Numbered from the stretch's first letter, positions 1-8,810 are shown. The stretch: DNA of 32,188 nucleotides from Alphaproteobacteria bacterium (GCA_021325315.1 JAJPHK010000100.1:1-32188); one strand, 5' to 3'. The notes: generated by a model not told the origin, from the sequence alone. Made by a program: numbers and translations.

Positions 1-72
1 GTGCTCCGCCATCACTTCGCGAAGCCGTCTCAACAATACGCGCGGTCCGCCGAGCGCGCCGCGTTTAGGCAT
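1..72 (-). CDS. ptsP: PtsP, phosphoenolpyruvate-protein phosphotransferase of the nitrogen PTS (5' end only)
   Basis: The reverse strand from 72 down to the window edge encodes 24 codons beginning MPKRGALGGPRVLLRRLREV. This matches the start of alphaproteobacterial PtsP (EI-Ntr) as I recall it, from the conserved RGALGGPRVLLRRLREVMAE segment. The full enzyme has an N-terminal GAF domain and EI-type domains that pass phosphate from PEP to NPr; none of those lie inside the window. The gene follows lysC on the same strand after 75 bp, the order usual in Hyphomicrobiales. An in-frame ATG three codons earlier (81) is possible, but the GGGAAGGG at 82-89 is better spaced for the ATG at 72. The assignment rests on 24 residues plus gene order. 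Confidence 0.72.
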   Translation of the reverse strand, partial: MPKRGALGGPRVLLRRLREVMAEH

Positions 73-147
73 CGGCCGCATCCCTTCCCGGGCGCCGCGC
101 GGCCCGGATGGTGGTTTCAAAAAGCGCGGGTTGCGCCGCCCGCGATT

Positions 148-1401
148 CTAACGATCGAGTCCGTATAGCGAATGCAAAGTCCGGACCGCAAGTTCGGTAT
201 AGGCGGCGTCGATCAGGATCGAGATTTTGATCTCGGATGTGGAAATCGCGCGAATATTGATACCTTTTGCGGCTAGCGCCTTGAAGGCACTCGCGGCTAC
301 ACCGGCATGGGTCCGCATGCCGACCCCGATAATCGACACCTTCACGACGTCATTCGCCCCTTCCATCGCCTTGAAGCCGATGGCGGCCTTGGCCTTCTCG
401 ATCGCGGCCTTGGCGCGGTCGTAATCGGCGGTCGGAACCGTGAAGGTGATGTCGGTGAAACCGTCCGCCGAAATGTTCTGCACGATCATGTCGACGTTGA
501 TGTTCGCATCCGCGAGCGGCCCGAACAGGGCCGCCGCAATGCCCGGCTTGTCCGCGAGGCGGCGGATCGAAATCTGCGCCTCGTCCTTCGAGAACGCGAT
601 GCCGGTAACAACCTGATTCTCCAAAATCTCCTCCTCATCGCAAATCAGCGTGCCGACCGGCTGACCGTTCTTGTCCGTCTTTGGCTTCACCGGGTCGTCG
701 AAACTCGATCGCACCATCACGCGAACCTTGTTCTGCATCGCGTATTCGACCGAGCGCACTTGCAGAACCTTCGCACCGAGCGAGGCCATTTCCAACATTT
801 CCTCGAACGCGACCTTCTCGAGCCGCTTCGCCTTTTCGACCACGTTCGGATCGGTCGTATAGACGCCGTCCACGTCCGTGTAGATGTCGCAGCGCTCCGC
901 CCCGATGCCCGCCGCGACGGCCACCGCGCTCGTATCCGAGCCGCCGCGCCCGAATGTCGTGACGCGGCCGGTTTCCTTGTGAATACCCTGGAAGCCGGAA
1001 ATGACCGCAACCTCGCGCCGCTCCTTGAAGCGCTTGATGATCTCCTCGCCGTTGACGCCGAGAATGTGCGCGGCCGCGTGCGAGCCGTCGGAATAAATCG
1101 GAATCTGCCAGCCCTGCCAGGAGCGCGCCGTGACACCCATTTCCTGCAAGACGATCGCGAGTAATCCGGAAGTCACCTGCTCGCCAGATGAAACCACCAC
1201 GTCGTATTCGCGCGCATCGTGCAGCACCGATGCTTCGCGGCACCAGGCGACGAGCTTGTTCGTGGTACCCGCCATGGCCGAGACGACGACCGCGACGTCA
1301 TGCCCGGCGTCCCACTCACGCTTCACGTGGCGGGCGACGTTACGGATACGCTCGATATCGGCGACGGAGGTGCCGCCGAACTTCATCACAAGCCGGGACA
1401 T
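148..1401 (-). CDS. lysC: Aspartate kinase (aspartokinase)
   Basis: Phosphorylates L-aspartate to aspartyl-4-phosphate, the first committed step to lysine, threonine, methionine and diaminopimelate, in the cytoplasm. The 417-residue product has the usual length for a LysC-type enzyme. It opens with the kinase signature KFGGTSV (residues 7-13) and carries the GRGGSDTSAVAVA segment and the YTDVDGVYTTDP nucleotide-binding stretch. The C-terminal 150 or so residues form tandem ACT domains, with VDMIVQNIS in the first and the closing ISTSEIKISILID segment in the second, so feedback inhibition by lysine and/or threonine is likely. The gene is divergent from ubiG, with 97 bp between the starts, and is followed on the same strand by ptsP. 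The start is the ATG immediately before the conserved N-terminus. Nothing is missing or unusual. Confidence 0.97.
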   Translation of the reverse strand: MSRLVMKFGGTSVADIERIRNVARHVKREWDAGHDVAVVVSAMAGTTNKLVAWCREASVLHDAREYDVVVSSGEQVTSGLLAIVLQEMGVTARSWQGWQIPIYSDGSHAAAHILGVNGEEIIKRFKERREVAVISGFQGIHKETGRVTTFGRGGSDTSAVAVAAGIGAERCDIYTDVDGVYTTDPNVVEKAKRLEKVAFEEMLEMASLGAKVLQVRSVEYAMQNKVRVMVRSSFDDPVKPKTDKNGQPVGTLICDEEEILENQVVTGIAFSKDEAQISIRRLADKPGIAAALFGPLADANINVDMIVQNISADGFTDITFTVPTADYDRAKAAIEKAKAAIGFKAMEGANDVVKVSIIGVGMRTHAGVAASAFKALAAKGINIRAISTSEIKISILIDAAYTELAVRTLHSLYGLDR

Positions 1402-1498
1402 GCTGGTCCTAGGGTAGCGGGTGAGCCCCGCGAAGGCGCGGTATCCATACAGGCGGTCGCTATGGCTCGCAACGCCTTCTGGCGCTATTCAGAGGCCC

Positions 1499-2251
1499 AT
1501 GGTGAACGAAAAAGCCCATGCCACGACCGTCGACCCCGCCGAAGTCGCGCGTTTCGCGGCGCTCGCCGACGATTGGTGGAACCTCTCGGGCAAAATGGCG
1601 CCGCTCCATAAGTTCAATCCGGTACGGCTTGCATTCATTCGGGATCAGGCATGCGCGCAATTTTCTCGCGACCCGAAACGGCTCGATTGTCTGAGCGGCC
1701 TCGAGATTCTCGATATCGGCTGCGGCGGAGGAATCGTGTCGGAGCCTTTGGCGAAGCTCGGCGCAAGCGTCACCGGCATTGATCCGGCCGAAGAGAACGT
1801 CGCGTCGGCCAAGCTCCACGCCGAAAAGAGCGGCTTCGCCATCGACTATCGCGCGACCACCATCGAGGCGATCGCCGGGGGAAACGAAATATTCGACGTT
1901 GTCGTTGCCTCGGAAGTGGTGGAGCACGTCGCCGATCTCGATCTCTTCGTTCGTTGCGCCGGAAAAGCCGTGAAACCGGGCGGGCTTTTGATCGTGACCA
2001 CGATCAACCGGACTTTAAAAAGTTTCGCTCTCGCGATCGTCGGCGCCGAATATATTTTGCGCTGGCTGCCGGTCGGCACTCATCGCTGGGATAAATTTGT
2101 GACGCCCGAAGAACTCGACAGCGCGATTGCCGCAAGCGGCCTCGAAGTCGTGGAGGAAAGCGGCATCACGTACGATTTCTTCCATGACCGCTGGACGGCG
2201 GCCTCCGACATGGACGTGAACTACATGCTCGCCGCCGAACGTCCGAAATGA
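1499..2251 (+). CDS. ubiG: Ubiquinone biosynthesis O-methyltransferase UbiG
   Basis: SAM-dependent O-methyltransferase acting twice in ubiquinone synthesis, on the ring hydroxyls made by the hydroxylases. The 250-residue product begins MVNEKAHATTVDPAEVARF and shows the UbiG hallmarks: the FAALADDWWN...MAPLHKFNPVR N-terminal signature, motif I LDIGCGGGIVSEPLA, and a C-terminal GTHRWDKFVTPEEL segment. An in-frame ATG exists at 1421, but the 26 extra residues do not resemble the family, so I place the start at 1499, with AGAGG just upstream. The gene is divergent from lysC. Its stop overlaps the start of the following permease gene by 4 bp (ATGA at 2248-2251), implying coupled translation. Confidence 0.95.
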   Translation: MVNEKAHATTVDPAEVARFAALADDWWNLSGKMAPLHKFNPVRLAFIRDQACAQFSRDPKRLDCLSGLEILDIGCGGGIVSEPLAKLGASVTGIDPAEENVASAKLHAEKSGFAIDYRATTIEAIAGGNEIFDVVVASEVVEHVADLDLFVRCAGKAVKPGGLLIVTTINRTLKSFALAIVGAEYILRWLPVGTHRWDKFVTPEELDSAIAASGLEVVEESGITYDFFHDRWTAASDMDVNYMLAAERPK

Positions 2252-3141
2252 TCGCGGGAAGTTTTCTTTGGGCGATCTTCACCGTGATCGCCGCTGCCAG
2301 CCAGACCGCGCGCAATGCGATGCAGCGAGGGCTCACGCAAACCATCGGCACGGCCGGTGCGACGCTGGTACGATTCCTGTTCGGCCTTCCGTTCGGCATT
2401 CTGTTCCTCGCGCTCGTCACGATTTGGATGGAAGCGCCCCTCCCGTCCGTGACCACGCCCTTTCTTCTCTGGGCGTTCGCGGGCGCGACGACGCAAATTG
2501 CCGCCACCGCGCTGATGCTCATGGCGATGAACGAGCGCTCTTTCGTGGTGACGATCGCTTACATCAAGACCGAGCCCGTGCTGGTCGCGGTCTTCGGGCT
2601 GATTTTCCTCGGCGACAAACTCACGCTCCCCACCGCGGCCGCGATTCTGATCGCGACGCTCGGGGTCATGCTGATGTCCTGGTCGAAAAGCGCGAGCACG
2701 CCGCCCTTGCGGCCGCTGACCTATGGCCTCGTCGCCGCGGCGCTGTTCGGATTGTCCGCCGTGACGTTTCGCGGCGCGATTCGATCCCTCAACCTCGACA
2801 GCTTCGTGATGGCGGCGACGTTCACGCTCGCCGCCGGGCTCCTGATCCAGACGCTTTTGCTTTCGGCCTATCTTCTGTTGTTCGACCGCCGTTCGCTCGA
2901 AGCGATTCTGCGCGAATGGCGGCCGTCGCTGTTCGCGGGGTTTCTGGGCGCAGCCGCTTCACAGTTCTGGTTCCTCGGATTTTCCCTCACCAGCGCGGCG
3001 AATGTTCGCACGCTCGCGCTGATCGAAGTTCTGTTCGCTCAATTCGTGACAAAGGGCTTCGGCGAAAAAACCACGCCTCGCGATTTCACCGGCATCATGA
3101 TGGTGATTAGCGGGATCGTCTTGCTTCTATGGGCGCACTAG
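2248..3141 (+). CDS. EamA/DMT-superfamily permease
   Basis: Predicted inner-membrane transporter of 297 residues made almost entirely of hydrophobic segments, about ten helices in two halves, as expected for drug/metabolite transporter superfamily members. The EamA-like features are the short half-repeats and the helix pair near residues 110-150 ending in GDKLTLPTAAAILIATLGVM, the typical end of the first EamA repeat. The second half closes with LALIEVLFAQFVTKGFGEKTTPRDFTGIMMVISG, the equivalent end of repeat two. The substrate cannot be told from sequence; relatives export amino acids, nucleotides or drugs. It starts inside the ubiG stop codon and converges on the DUF1178 gene with only 4 bp between the stops. 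Confidence 0.88.
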   Translation: MIAGSFLWAIFTVIAAASQTARNAMQRGLTQTIGTAGATLVRFLFGLPFGILFLALVTIWMEAPLPSVTTPFLLWAFAGATTQIAATALMLMAMNERSFVVTIAYIKTEPVLVAVFGLIFLGDKLTLPTAAAILIATLGVMLMSWSKSASTPPLRPLTYGLVAAALFGLSAVTFRGAIRSLNLDSFVMAATFTLAAGLLIQTLLLSAYLLLFDRRSLEAILREWRPSLFAGFLGAAASQFWFLGFSLTSAANVRTLALIEVLFAQFVTKGFGEKTTPRDFTGIMMVISGIVLLLWAH

Positions 3142-3145
3142 TCGG

Positions 3146-3589
3146 CTAGTTGCCCTTTTCCGGCAGCGGCGGCAAAGGCGCGACATCGATGCCTTCTTCC
3201 AGGAGTTCGCGCACTTCATCCGGCTTCGCCTCGCCATAGATCGAACGCGCGGGGATTTCCTCGTAATGCATCTGGCGCGCGAGCTTCGGAAATTTTTCGC
3301 CGACATGCTCGGCGTTCTTCTTCACATGCTCATGCAGCGCCTTCAGCAACTTGCGTGTCTCCTGCTCTTTTTCGGAAAGCAGGGCGACCGGCTGCTGGCC
3401 GGAGGATTCAGGTTTTTTCCGCGACGAGCTCGCAATCGCGGGCGCCATGATCGCCTTCGACACCTTCGTCGAATCGCAAACCGGACACGCGATCAGGCCG
3501 CGCCTCAGCTGTCCGTCGCTGGCTTTTGAACTTTGAAACCAGCTTTCAAACGTGTGCCCTTTGTCGCAAACGAGGCTGTAGCGGATCAC
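3146..3589 (-). CDS. DUF1178 family protein
   Basis: A 147-residue protein of unknown function. It begins VIRYSLVCDKGHTFESWFQ, the characteristic DUF1178 start, with Cys8 and a CPVC pair (residues 35-38) that probably form a small metal site. A charged middle follows, then a conserved tail with the MHYEEIPARSIYGEA segment. I take the GTG at 3589 as start: the conserved N-terminus begins there, and the GTG overlaps the TGA of the upstream CN-hydrolase gene by 4 bp, typical of translational coupling. The open frame continues upstream but only as an out-of-frame shadow of that gene. Family function is not established; the pairing with a nitrilase-family gene is common in alphaproteobacteria. Confidence 0.92.
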   Translation of the reverse strand: MIRYSLVCDKGHTFESWFQSSKASDGQLRRGLIACPVCDSTKVSKAIMAPAIASSSRKKPESSGQQPVALLSEKEQETRKLLKALHEHVKKNAEHVGEKFPKLARQMHYEEIPARSIYGEAKPDEVRELLEEGIDVAPLPPLPEKGN

Positions 3590-4461
3590 GACGCTTTGTC
3601 CACGAGGCGCAGCCGCGCGCGATCGCTCGGCGCGGACAGCTCGAATCGCCGCCCATGTTGCAGCGAAGGAATGCGGCGGCGCGCGCTCGTAACGAGCGCT
3701 GGATCGATCTCGGCCATGATGATCCCGGGCTCCGTGCCGCCTTCCGCGATCACGTTCCCCCACGGATCGACAACGATGCTGTGACCGTAGGTTTCGCGCC
3801 CGTTTTCGTGCAGCCCGCCTTGCGCCGCTGCTAGCACATAGCTTCCGGTTTCGATCGCGCGAGCGCGTGTCAAAATATTCCAGTGCGCTTCGCCGGTAAT
3901 TTTTGTGAACGCCGCCGGGACTGCGAGAAAATCCGCGCCCGCCTCCGCCAGCGCCCGGTAGAGTGACGGGAAGCGCAGGTCGTAACAGACGGTAAGCCCC
4001 ATCCGGCCCCACGGGAGATCGGCCAGAACCGCGATTTCGCCCGGGCGATAATTGTTCGACTCGCGATAGCTTTCGCCCTCGCCGAGCTCGACGTCGAACA
4101 TGTGAATCTTGTCGTAGCGCGCGACGACCTCGCCTTCGGGATCGAGCAGGAAACTGCGGTTCGCCGCTTTCTCCGGCGAGACCTTCACCGCAAGCGATCC
4201 GACGTGGAGGTAAACCTTGAGGTCACGCGCAAGCTCCCGAAACGCCGCGAGCGAAGGATCGTGCTCCTCGTCGACGACGATGGAAAACAGCGCTTTGCTG
4301 TTTTGCTCCATCAGATTGGTCATTTCGGGCGTCTGGATATAATCCGCACCTAGCGCCTTTGCTTCGCGGGCGAGTTTCGACGCGGCGTCGATATTCGGCG
4401 TGACCGCGCGACCGCTCCGCATCTGCAAAAGCCCAGCGCGAAATTTTTGGGTAGAGCCCAT
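3586..4461 (-). CDS. Carbon-nitrogen hydrolase (nitrilase superfamily)
   Basis: Cytoplasmic amidase of the nitrilase superfamily, 291 residues. The catalytic Glu-Lys-Cys triad is visible as Glu46 (TPEMTNL), Lys118 (YDKIHMFDV) and Cys159 (LTVCYDLRFPSLYRAL). The DVELGEGESYRES segment and overall length place it in the Nit1/Nit2-like branch, whose members hydrolyse deaminated glutathione or omega-amidase substrates. The exact substrate is inferred, not shown. The ATG at 4461 is chosen because GGAGAGG lies at the right distance; a TTG four codons upstream would swallow this ribosome-binding site. The gene sits between comF, 29 bp upstream, and the overlapping DUF1178 gene. The glutaredoxin gene I would expect between comF and this gene in related genomes is not here. 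Confidence 0.93.
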   Translation of the reverse strand: MGSTQKFRAGLLQMRSGRAVTPNIDAASKLAREAKALGADYIQTPEMTNLMEQNSKALFSIVVDEEHDPSLAAFRELARDLKVYLHVGSLAVKVSPEKAANRSFLLDPEGEVVARYDKIHMFDVELGEGESYRESNNYRPGEIAVLADLPWGRMGLTVCYDLRFPSLYRALAEAGADFLAVPAAFTKITGEAHWNILTRARAIETGSYVLAAAQGGLHENGRETYGHSIVVDPWGNVIAEGGTEPGIIMAEIDPALVTSARRRIPSLQHGRRFELSAPSDRARLRLVDKAS

Positions 4462-4490
4462 GATCCTCTCCAAAACTTAATCTAGGTTCT

Positions 4491-5264
4491 TCAAACTGGC
4501 TCTACAACCCTCGCCAGTACGAGGACATCCACGCGCAACGCGCCCGCCCGCAGTAAAATCTTCGTGCAGGCGTCGGCGGTCGCGCCAGTCGTAAGCACGT
4601 CGTCGACCAGCACGAGCTTCTTTGCCCTAACCTCTATTCGTTTTTCTTTCGGCACCTTGAACGCACCTTGCACATTTTCCGCGCGCCGCTCGCGCGGAAG
4701 GCCGAACTGCGGCTGCGTCGCGCGCGAGCGCACGAGCACATGATCGGCCACCGGAATCCTGCTCCCTTTCGAGATCGCATGGGCGAGCGCCGAGGATTGA
4801 TTGAACCGGCGCTGCCACAGCCGCTGCCAGTGCAGCGGCACCGGAACGAGCGCGTCTGCATCCGCGAGCAGCTCGCTTCCCGCCCGTGCCATCCATCGCC
4901 CGAGCGTTTGCACGAGATCCATCCGGTCACCATATTTCATCAAATGGATGAGATCGCGCACGACGTCGCTGTAGCGAGCAGCCGCCCGGGCGCGAGCATA
5001 AGCAGGGGGCGAGGCAAGCGCGGCGGGCGAAATCAGCTCGCCGCCGTAATCCGCAGGAAACGGCGTGCCCAGGCGCTCGCAGTAGGGACGTTCGATAAAC
5101 CCCGCTTGCGCCCAGCATTTCGGGCAGAGCCCTGCCGGCTCGCCGATCGGAATGCGGCAAGCAAGACAGGTTGGCGGCAGAACCACGTCGGCGATGATGC
5201 GGCCGATGCGGGCAAAGCTCCGGCCGAAGATATTTGGAGATTGCTTCGGCTCCAAAATCGTCAT
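4491..5264 (-). CDS. comF: ComF family phosphoribosyltransferase-like protein
   Basis: A 257-residue ComF/GntX-type protein. It starts with a four-cysteine zinc ribbon (Cys33, Cys36, Cys47, Cys50) and ends with a type I phosphoribosyltransferase fold carrying the PRPP loop LVLVDDVLTTGATADAC (about 217-233). The PVPLHWQRLWQRRFNQSSALA stretch is the usual central ComF signature. ComF proteins are needed for DNA uptake in naturally competent bacteria, where they act in the cytoplasm on incoming single strands; in alphaproteobacteria the role is mostly untested. The gene leads the minus-strand run comF, CN hydrolase, DUF1178 and is divergent from the BioC-like methyltransferase with 39 bp between the starts. 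Confidence 0.93.
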   Translation of the reverse strand: MTILEPKQSPNIFGRSFARIGRIIADVVLPPTCLACRIPIGEPAGLCPKCWAQAGFIERPYCERLGTPFPADYGGELISPAALASPPAYARARAAARYSDVVRDLIHLMKYGDRMDLVQTLGRWMARAGSELLADADALVPVPLHWQRLWQRRFNQSSALAHAISKGSRIPVADHVLVRSRATQPQFGLPRERRAENVQGAFKVPKEKRIEVRAKKLVLVDDVLTTGATADACTKILLRAGALRVDVLVLARVVEPV

Positions 5265-5303
5265 TTGTAGAGACTACGCTGTCCCGGCAGGATCGTCACG
5301 CGC

Positions 5304-6200
5304 ATGGCAACACCCGTTTTATTCGACCGCAAGCTGCTCGCCTCCCGCCTCCGGCGGGCGCTCTTGCTTGGCGCCGAGACGTTTTTGCTTGACCGGGTGG
5401 TTCCGGAATTCGTCGAGCGCCTTGCCGCCGTGAAACGGCACTTTGCGTTCGCGCTGGATCTCGGCACGCCAGGCGCAGCTCTGGCGAAAGCGCTCGCCGA
5501 ATGCGGCCAGGTCGATCGCATCATCAGGAGCGGACCGCTCGCGCATTTGCGCGAGACAAGTTTTTCGCGCGTCACGAGCGACGAAGAGGCGCTTCCCTTC
5601 GGCGAAGAAAAATTCAACCTCGTTGTCTCGGCGCTTTCGCTGCAATGGGTGAACGACCTTCCCGGCGCCTTGGTGCAGCTCCGCCGCACGTTAAAGCCCG
5701 ACGGACTCCTGCTCGCCGCGCTGATCGGCGGCGAGACACTGCACGAATTGCGCGAGAGCTTCGCGATCGCGGAAGCCGAGCTGACCGGCGGGGCAAGTCC
5801 GCGCGTCTCGCCCTTCGCGGAAGTACGAAGCCTCGGTTCGCTTTTGCAGCGGGCAGGCTATGCATTGCCGGTGATCGACTCGGATCGCCACGTCGTTCGC
5901 TATGCCGAGCCGTTCAAGCTGTTTCACGATCTGCGCCGCATGGGCGCGACGAACGCGCTTGTCGAGCGCAGCCGCAGGCCGCTCACCCGCAAAATGATCG
6001 CGCGCGCCGCGGAGATTTACGCCGAACGCTTCAGCGACCCCGACGGCCGCCTGCGCGCGACTTTCGACGTGCTTTGGATTTCCGGCTGGGCTCCGCACGA
6101 AAGCCAGCAAAAGCCGCTCAAGCCCGGCTCGGCGAAAACGCGGCTTGCGGATGCGCTCGGCGCGAAGGAGAAGTCCGCAGGCGAAAAGACGGGGCGTTAG
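5304..6200 (+). CDS. BioC/NDUFAF5-like SAM-dependent methyltransferase
   Basis: A 298-residue methyltransferase-fold protein. A motif I-like FALDLGTPGAALAKAL segment (about 48-63) is followed by LVVSALSLQWVNDLPGAL (107-123), which is very like the post-motif region of BioC and of NDUFAF5, the mitochondrial complex I assembly factor with an alphaproteobacterial ancestor. Motif I is imperfect (GTPGA rather than GxGxG), so substrate or cofactor use should not be assumed. The C-terminal part has PFKLFHDLRRMGATNAL, also shared with that family. It lies next to comF, as in other Hyphomicrobiales, and its stop overlaps the stop of the convergent Nudix gene by 4 bp. NDUFAF5-like hydroxylase or methyltransferase is more likely than a true biotin-pathway BioC, since no bio genes are nearby. 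Confidence 0.85.
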   Translation: MATPVLFDRKLLASRLRRALLLGAETFLLDRVVPEFVERLAAVKRHFAFALDLGTPGAALAKALAECGQVDRIIRSGPLAHLRETSFSRVTSDEEALPFGEEKFNLVVSALSLQWVNDLPGALVQLRRTLKPDGLLLAALIGGETLHELRESFAIAEAELTGGASPRVSPFAEVRSLGSLLQRAGYALPVIDSDRHVVRYAEPFKLFHDLRRMGATNALVERSRRPLTRKMIARAAEIYAERFSDPDGRLRATFDVLWISGWAPHESQQKPLKPGSAKTRLADALGAKEKSAGEKTGR

Positions 6201-6613
6201 CGCATTGACGGAATCAATTCGATCAGCGCCGGAATGAGCGGCAGATCGGCGGGAGGCATCGGATAGTCGCGAAGCTTTTGCGGCTTCACCCATGCGAGCT
6301 GCTGCTGCTCTTTCGCGCTGACAATCCCTTCCCAGCGCCGGCAGACATAAAGAGGCATCAACAAGTGAAACGTCTCGTAATCGTGGCTCGCGAAAGAGAG
6401 CGGCGCGAGACAATCGGCCCTGACGATAATTCCGAGTTCCTCCCGCAATTCGCGAATGAGCGTCGTTTCCGGCGTCTCGCCCTCCTCGATCTTGCCGCCG
6501 GGAAATTCCCACAGGCCTTCCATCGGCTTTCCGGCCGGCCGGCGCGCGAGCAGAATGCGATTATCGGAATCGATCAGCGCGCAGGCGGCGACGAGCACGA
6601 CCTTCGCCGCCAT
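6197..6613 (-). CDS. mutT: MutT-type Nudix hydrolase, 8-oxo-dGTP diphosphatase
   Basis: A 138-residue Nudix hydrolase. The full Nudix box is present at residues 40-62: Gly40, then Glu46, then REL-R-EE-L-GI from 54 to 62. The flanking segment ILLARRPAGKPMEGLWEFPGG and the LAWVKPQKLRDYPMPPAD tail match MutT proteins that cleave 8-oxo-dGTP to prevent A:T to C:G errors. The start at 6613 is preferred over an upstream in-frame ATG (6649) because the family begins with the first beta strand (KVVLVAACAL) and because a GGAG lies 8 bases upstream, within the end of argJ. It begins 4 bp after the argJ stop, so the two are probably co-transcribed. Confidence 0.92.
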   Translation of the reverse strand: MAAKVVLVAACALIDSDNRILLARRPAGKPMEGLWEFPGGKIEEGETPETTLIRELREELGIIVRADCLAPLSFASHDYETFHLLMPLYVCRRWEGIVSAKEQQQLAWVKPQKLRDYPMPPADLPLIPALIELIPSMR

Positions 6614-6617
6614 CGCT

Positions 6618-7868
6618 TTAGCTCCGGTAGTCGCCGTTGATTGCGACATATTCCTTGGTGAGATCGCAGGTGAGCACGCGATCTTCGCCGCGGCCGAGCT
6701 TGAGATCGACCGTAAGATCGATCACGTCATTCTTCATATACGCGGAAGCCTTCGCCTCGTTGTAGTTCGGATCGCGCTCGCCGTTCGCGGCAACACGAAT
6801 GTCGCCGAACCAGATCGCGAGCTTGTCGCGGGAGGCGGGTTCCCCCGCCTTGCCCACTGCCATCACCACGCGCCCCCAATTCGCGTCTTCGCCCGCGATC
6901 GCGGTTTTCACGAGCGGCGAATTCGCGATCGAAAGTGCGATCCTGCGTGCCGACTGCTTCGAGGTCGCACCCTTCACATGAATGCGCACTAGCTTGCGTG
7001 CCCCTTCGCCATCGCGCGCGATCTGCTCGGAAAGATCCGCGAGCACCGTGTGCAATGCCTTACGGAATGCTTTCAATCCCGGATCGTTCGCCCGCGTAAT
7101 TTTCGGTGCGCCGTTTTTGACGGCGGCGCCCGTCGCAAAAAACAAGAGCGTATCGGACGTTGATGTATCGCCGTCGACTGTCACCGCGTTGAATGTATCG
7201 CCGACCTCCGACTTCAGAAGATCGCGCAACACCGGCGCCACGATCGCCGCATCCGTGAACACGAAAGCGAGCATCGTCGCCATGTCGGGAGCGATCATGC
7301 CGGCGCCCTTGGCAAAGCCGTTGATCCGCACTTGTGCCTTGCCGAGCTTCACCGTCGCACCGGCGAGCTTCGGGAATGTGTCGGTCGTCATGATCGCCTT
7401 TGCTGCGTCGAGCCATGCATGCGCATGCGCGCGCGCAGCGATCGCCTCCAGCACGCCGTCGAATTTCGATGCGTCGAGCGGCTCGCCGATCACGCCGGTC
7501 GAAGCGAGGAAGACCTCGTCCGGCTTGCAGCCCGCCGCTTTCGCCGCGAGTTTCGCCGTGAATTTCGCCTGCTCGCGGCCGTTTTTCCCGGTGAAGGCGT
7601 TGGCGTTGCCAGAATTCACCACAAGCGCGCGCGCCTTGCCCCTCCGCAGTTTCTCCCGGCACCATTCAACCGGTGCCGACGGGCATTTCGAGCGGGTGGT
7701 GACGCCGGCGACCGTCGTGCCCGGCTCGAACAGCGCGAGCAGAACGTCGGTTCGCTCCTGATAGCGAATACCAGCCGCGCCCGTCGCCAACTTCACGCCC
7801 GCGACCGGCGAAAGGCTCGGCGTCGTTTTCGGCGCGAGCGGAGAGATCCCCCCGGCAGCTTGCCCCAT
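6618..7868 (-). CDS. argJ: Bifunctional glutamate N-acetyltransferase / amino-acid N-acetyltransferase ArgJ
   Basis: Transfers acetyl from N-acetylornithine to glutamate, and in bifunctional forms from acetyl-CoA to glutamate, in the cyclic arginine pathway. The 416-residue precursor has the self-cleavage signature [14 protein letters not shown]; cleavage is expected between Ala197 and Thr198, making Thr198 the N-terminal nucleophile of the beta chain. Other family marks are [10 protein letters not shown] (85-94), STGVIGEPL (123-131) and the C-terminal [10 protein letters not shown]. Length and motifs are complete. It starts 12 bp after the PPIase gene on the same strand without a clear Shine-Dalgarno, suggesting expression from the upstream PPIase promoter, and is followed at 4 bp by mutT. 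Whether the enzyme is mono- or bifunctional cannot be read from sequence. Confidence 0.97.
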   Translation of the reverse strand: MGQAAGGISPLAPKTTPSLSPVAGVKLATGAAGIRYQERTDVLLALFEPGTTVAGVTTRSKCPSAPVEWCREKLRRGKARALVVNSGNANAFTGKNGREQAKFTAKLAAKAAGCKPDEVFLASTGVIGEPLDASKFDGVLEAIAARAHAHAWLDAAKAIMTTDTFPKLAGATVKLGKAQVRINGFAKGAGMIAPDMATMLAFVFTDAAIVAPVLRDLLKSEVGDTFNAVTVDGDTSTSDTLLFFATGAAVKNGAPKITRANDPGLKAFRKALHTVLADLSEQIARDGEGARKLVRIHVKGATSKQSARRIALSIANSPLVKTAIAGEDANWGRVVMAVGKAGEPASRDKLAIWFGDIRVAANGERDPNYNEAKASAYMKNDVIDLTVDLKLGRGEDRVLTCDLTKEYVAINGDYRS

Positions 7869-7880
7869 GGCGGAGAACTA

Positions 7881-8714
7881 CTACTTCTTCTTGCCAGGCG
7901 CAGGCTCGGCGGACGGCGCATCGCCCGTCATCTCGATTTTCGCCTCGGAACGAAGCTTCTGCATCATCGCCTCGGTCGCGTCCTGCGAAAGTTTTGCCTT
8001 AATCTGATCCTTCACGGCGTCCAACGGCGGCGGTTTCCGCTCACGCGTGTCCTCGACCTTGATGATGTGCCAGCCGAACTGCGTTTTCACCGGGTCGGAA
8101 ATTTTGCCTTTGCCGAGGCTGAAAGCGACATTGCCGAATTCCGGCACCACCTGTTCCTTGGTGATATAGCCGAGATCGCCGCCGTCCGACCCCGGATCCT
8201 TCGACATTTTCTTCGCGAGCTCCGCGAAGTCGGCGCCTTTCTTCAGTTGCGCCTCGACATCTTTCGCCTGCTCTTCGGTCTCGACCAGGATATGCCGCGC
8301 ATGCACTTCGGTCTGCGGCTTCGCCTTCTCGTCATAGAATTTCTGGATCGCGGCGTCGCTCGCGGCTTTCTTCGTCTCCTGTTCCATCAAGGACTGCACG
8401 AGCACTTTCTTGCGCGCAAACGCGATCCGCTGCGCGAAATTCGGCGCCTGATCGGCTTTCTGCTTTTCTGCCGCCTGCGCGAGCAAGTTCACGTTGATGA
8501 GATAGGTAAGCAGCACCTCGCGTCGCTTATCGGGCGCGACTTCCGCCGGCAGGCTTTCGCCGATATCCGCTTCGGCAACGGCGAGATCGCTCTGGTGAAT
8601 TTCGGTGCCGTTCACCTTGGCAAGCACCGGGTCGTTCTGGGCTGCGGCCGGATTCAAGTTCCATGAACCGGTCAAAATAACGAGAGCGAATAGAGCGATC
8701 TGGTTAAAACGCAT
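7881..8714 (-). CDS. Exported parvulin-type peptidyl-prolyl isomerase (PpiC/PrsA/SurA-like)
   Basis: Periplasmic folding factor of 277 residues. A Sec signal peptide (MRFNQIALFALVILTG, likely cut after PAAA near residue 25) is followed by a SurA_N-like helical region (30-125) and one parvulin domain. In the parvulin domain VHARHILVETEEQAKDV (138-153), FAELAKKMSKDPGS and FGWHIIKVEDTRERKPPPLD mark the fold. A lysine-rich tail ends the protein. I place the start at 8714 because the signal peptide begins there; the frame stays open for another kilobase upstream, but that part is antisense to secA and not protein-like. It leads the PPIase-argJ-mutT run and is divergent from secA with 183 bp between. 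A role in outer-membrane protein assembly is inferred from the family. Confidence 0.93.
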   Translation of the reverse strand: MRFNQIALFALVILTGSWNLNPAAAQNDPVLAKVNGTEIHQSDLAVAEADIGESLPAEVAPDKRREVLLTYLINVNLLAQAAEKQKADQAPNFAQRIAFARKKVLVQSLMEQETKKAASDAAIQKFYDEKAKPQTEVHARHILVETEEQAKDVEAQLKKGADFAELAKKMSKDPGSDGGDLGYITKEQVVPEFGNVAFSLGKGKISDPVKTQFGWHIIKVEDTRERKPPPLDAVKDQIKAKLSQDATEAMMQKLRSEAKIEMTGDAPSAEPAPGKKK

Positions 8715-8810
8715 CGGAATCCCCGAATTCTGGCGCCTGGCAAACTGGCGCATGCATAGGGCTGAAGCAAGGCCTCGCCAAGTAACATTACGCGGCCTTA
8801 ACGGACTGTT

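Noticed and set aside
7332-8666. 444-codon plus-strand frame over argJ and the PPIase gene
   Set aside because: It crosses two clear minus-strand genes and is rich in Arg/Leu/His as antisense frames are.
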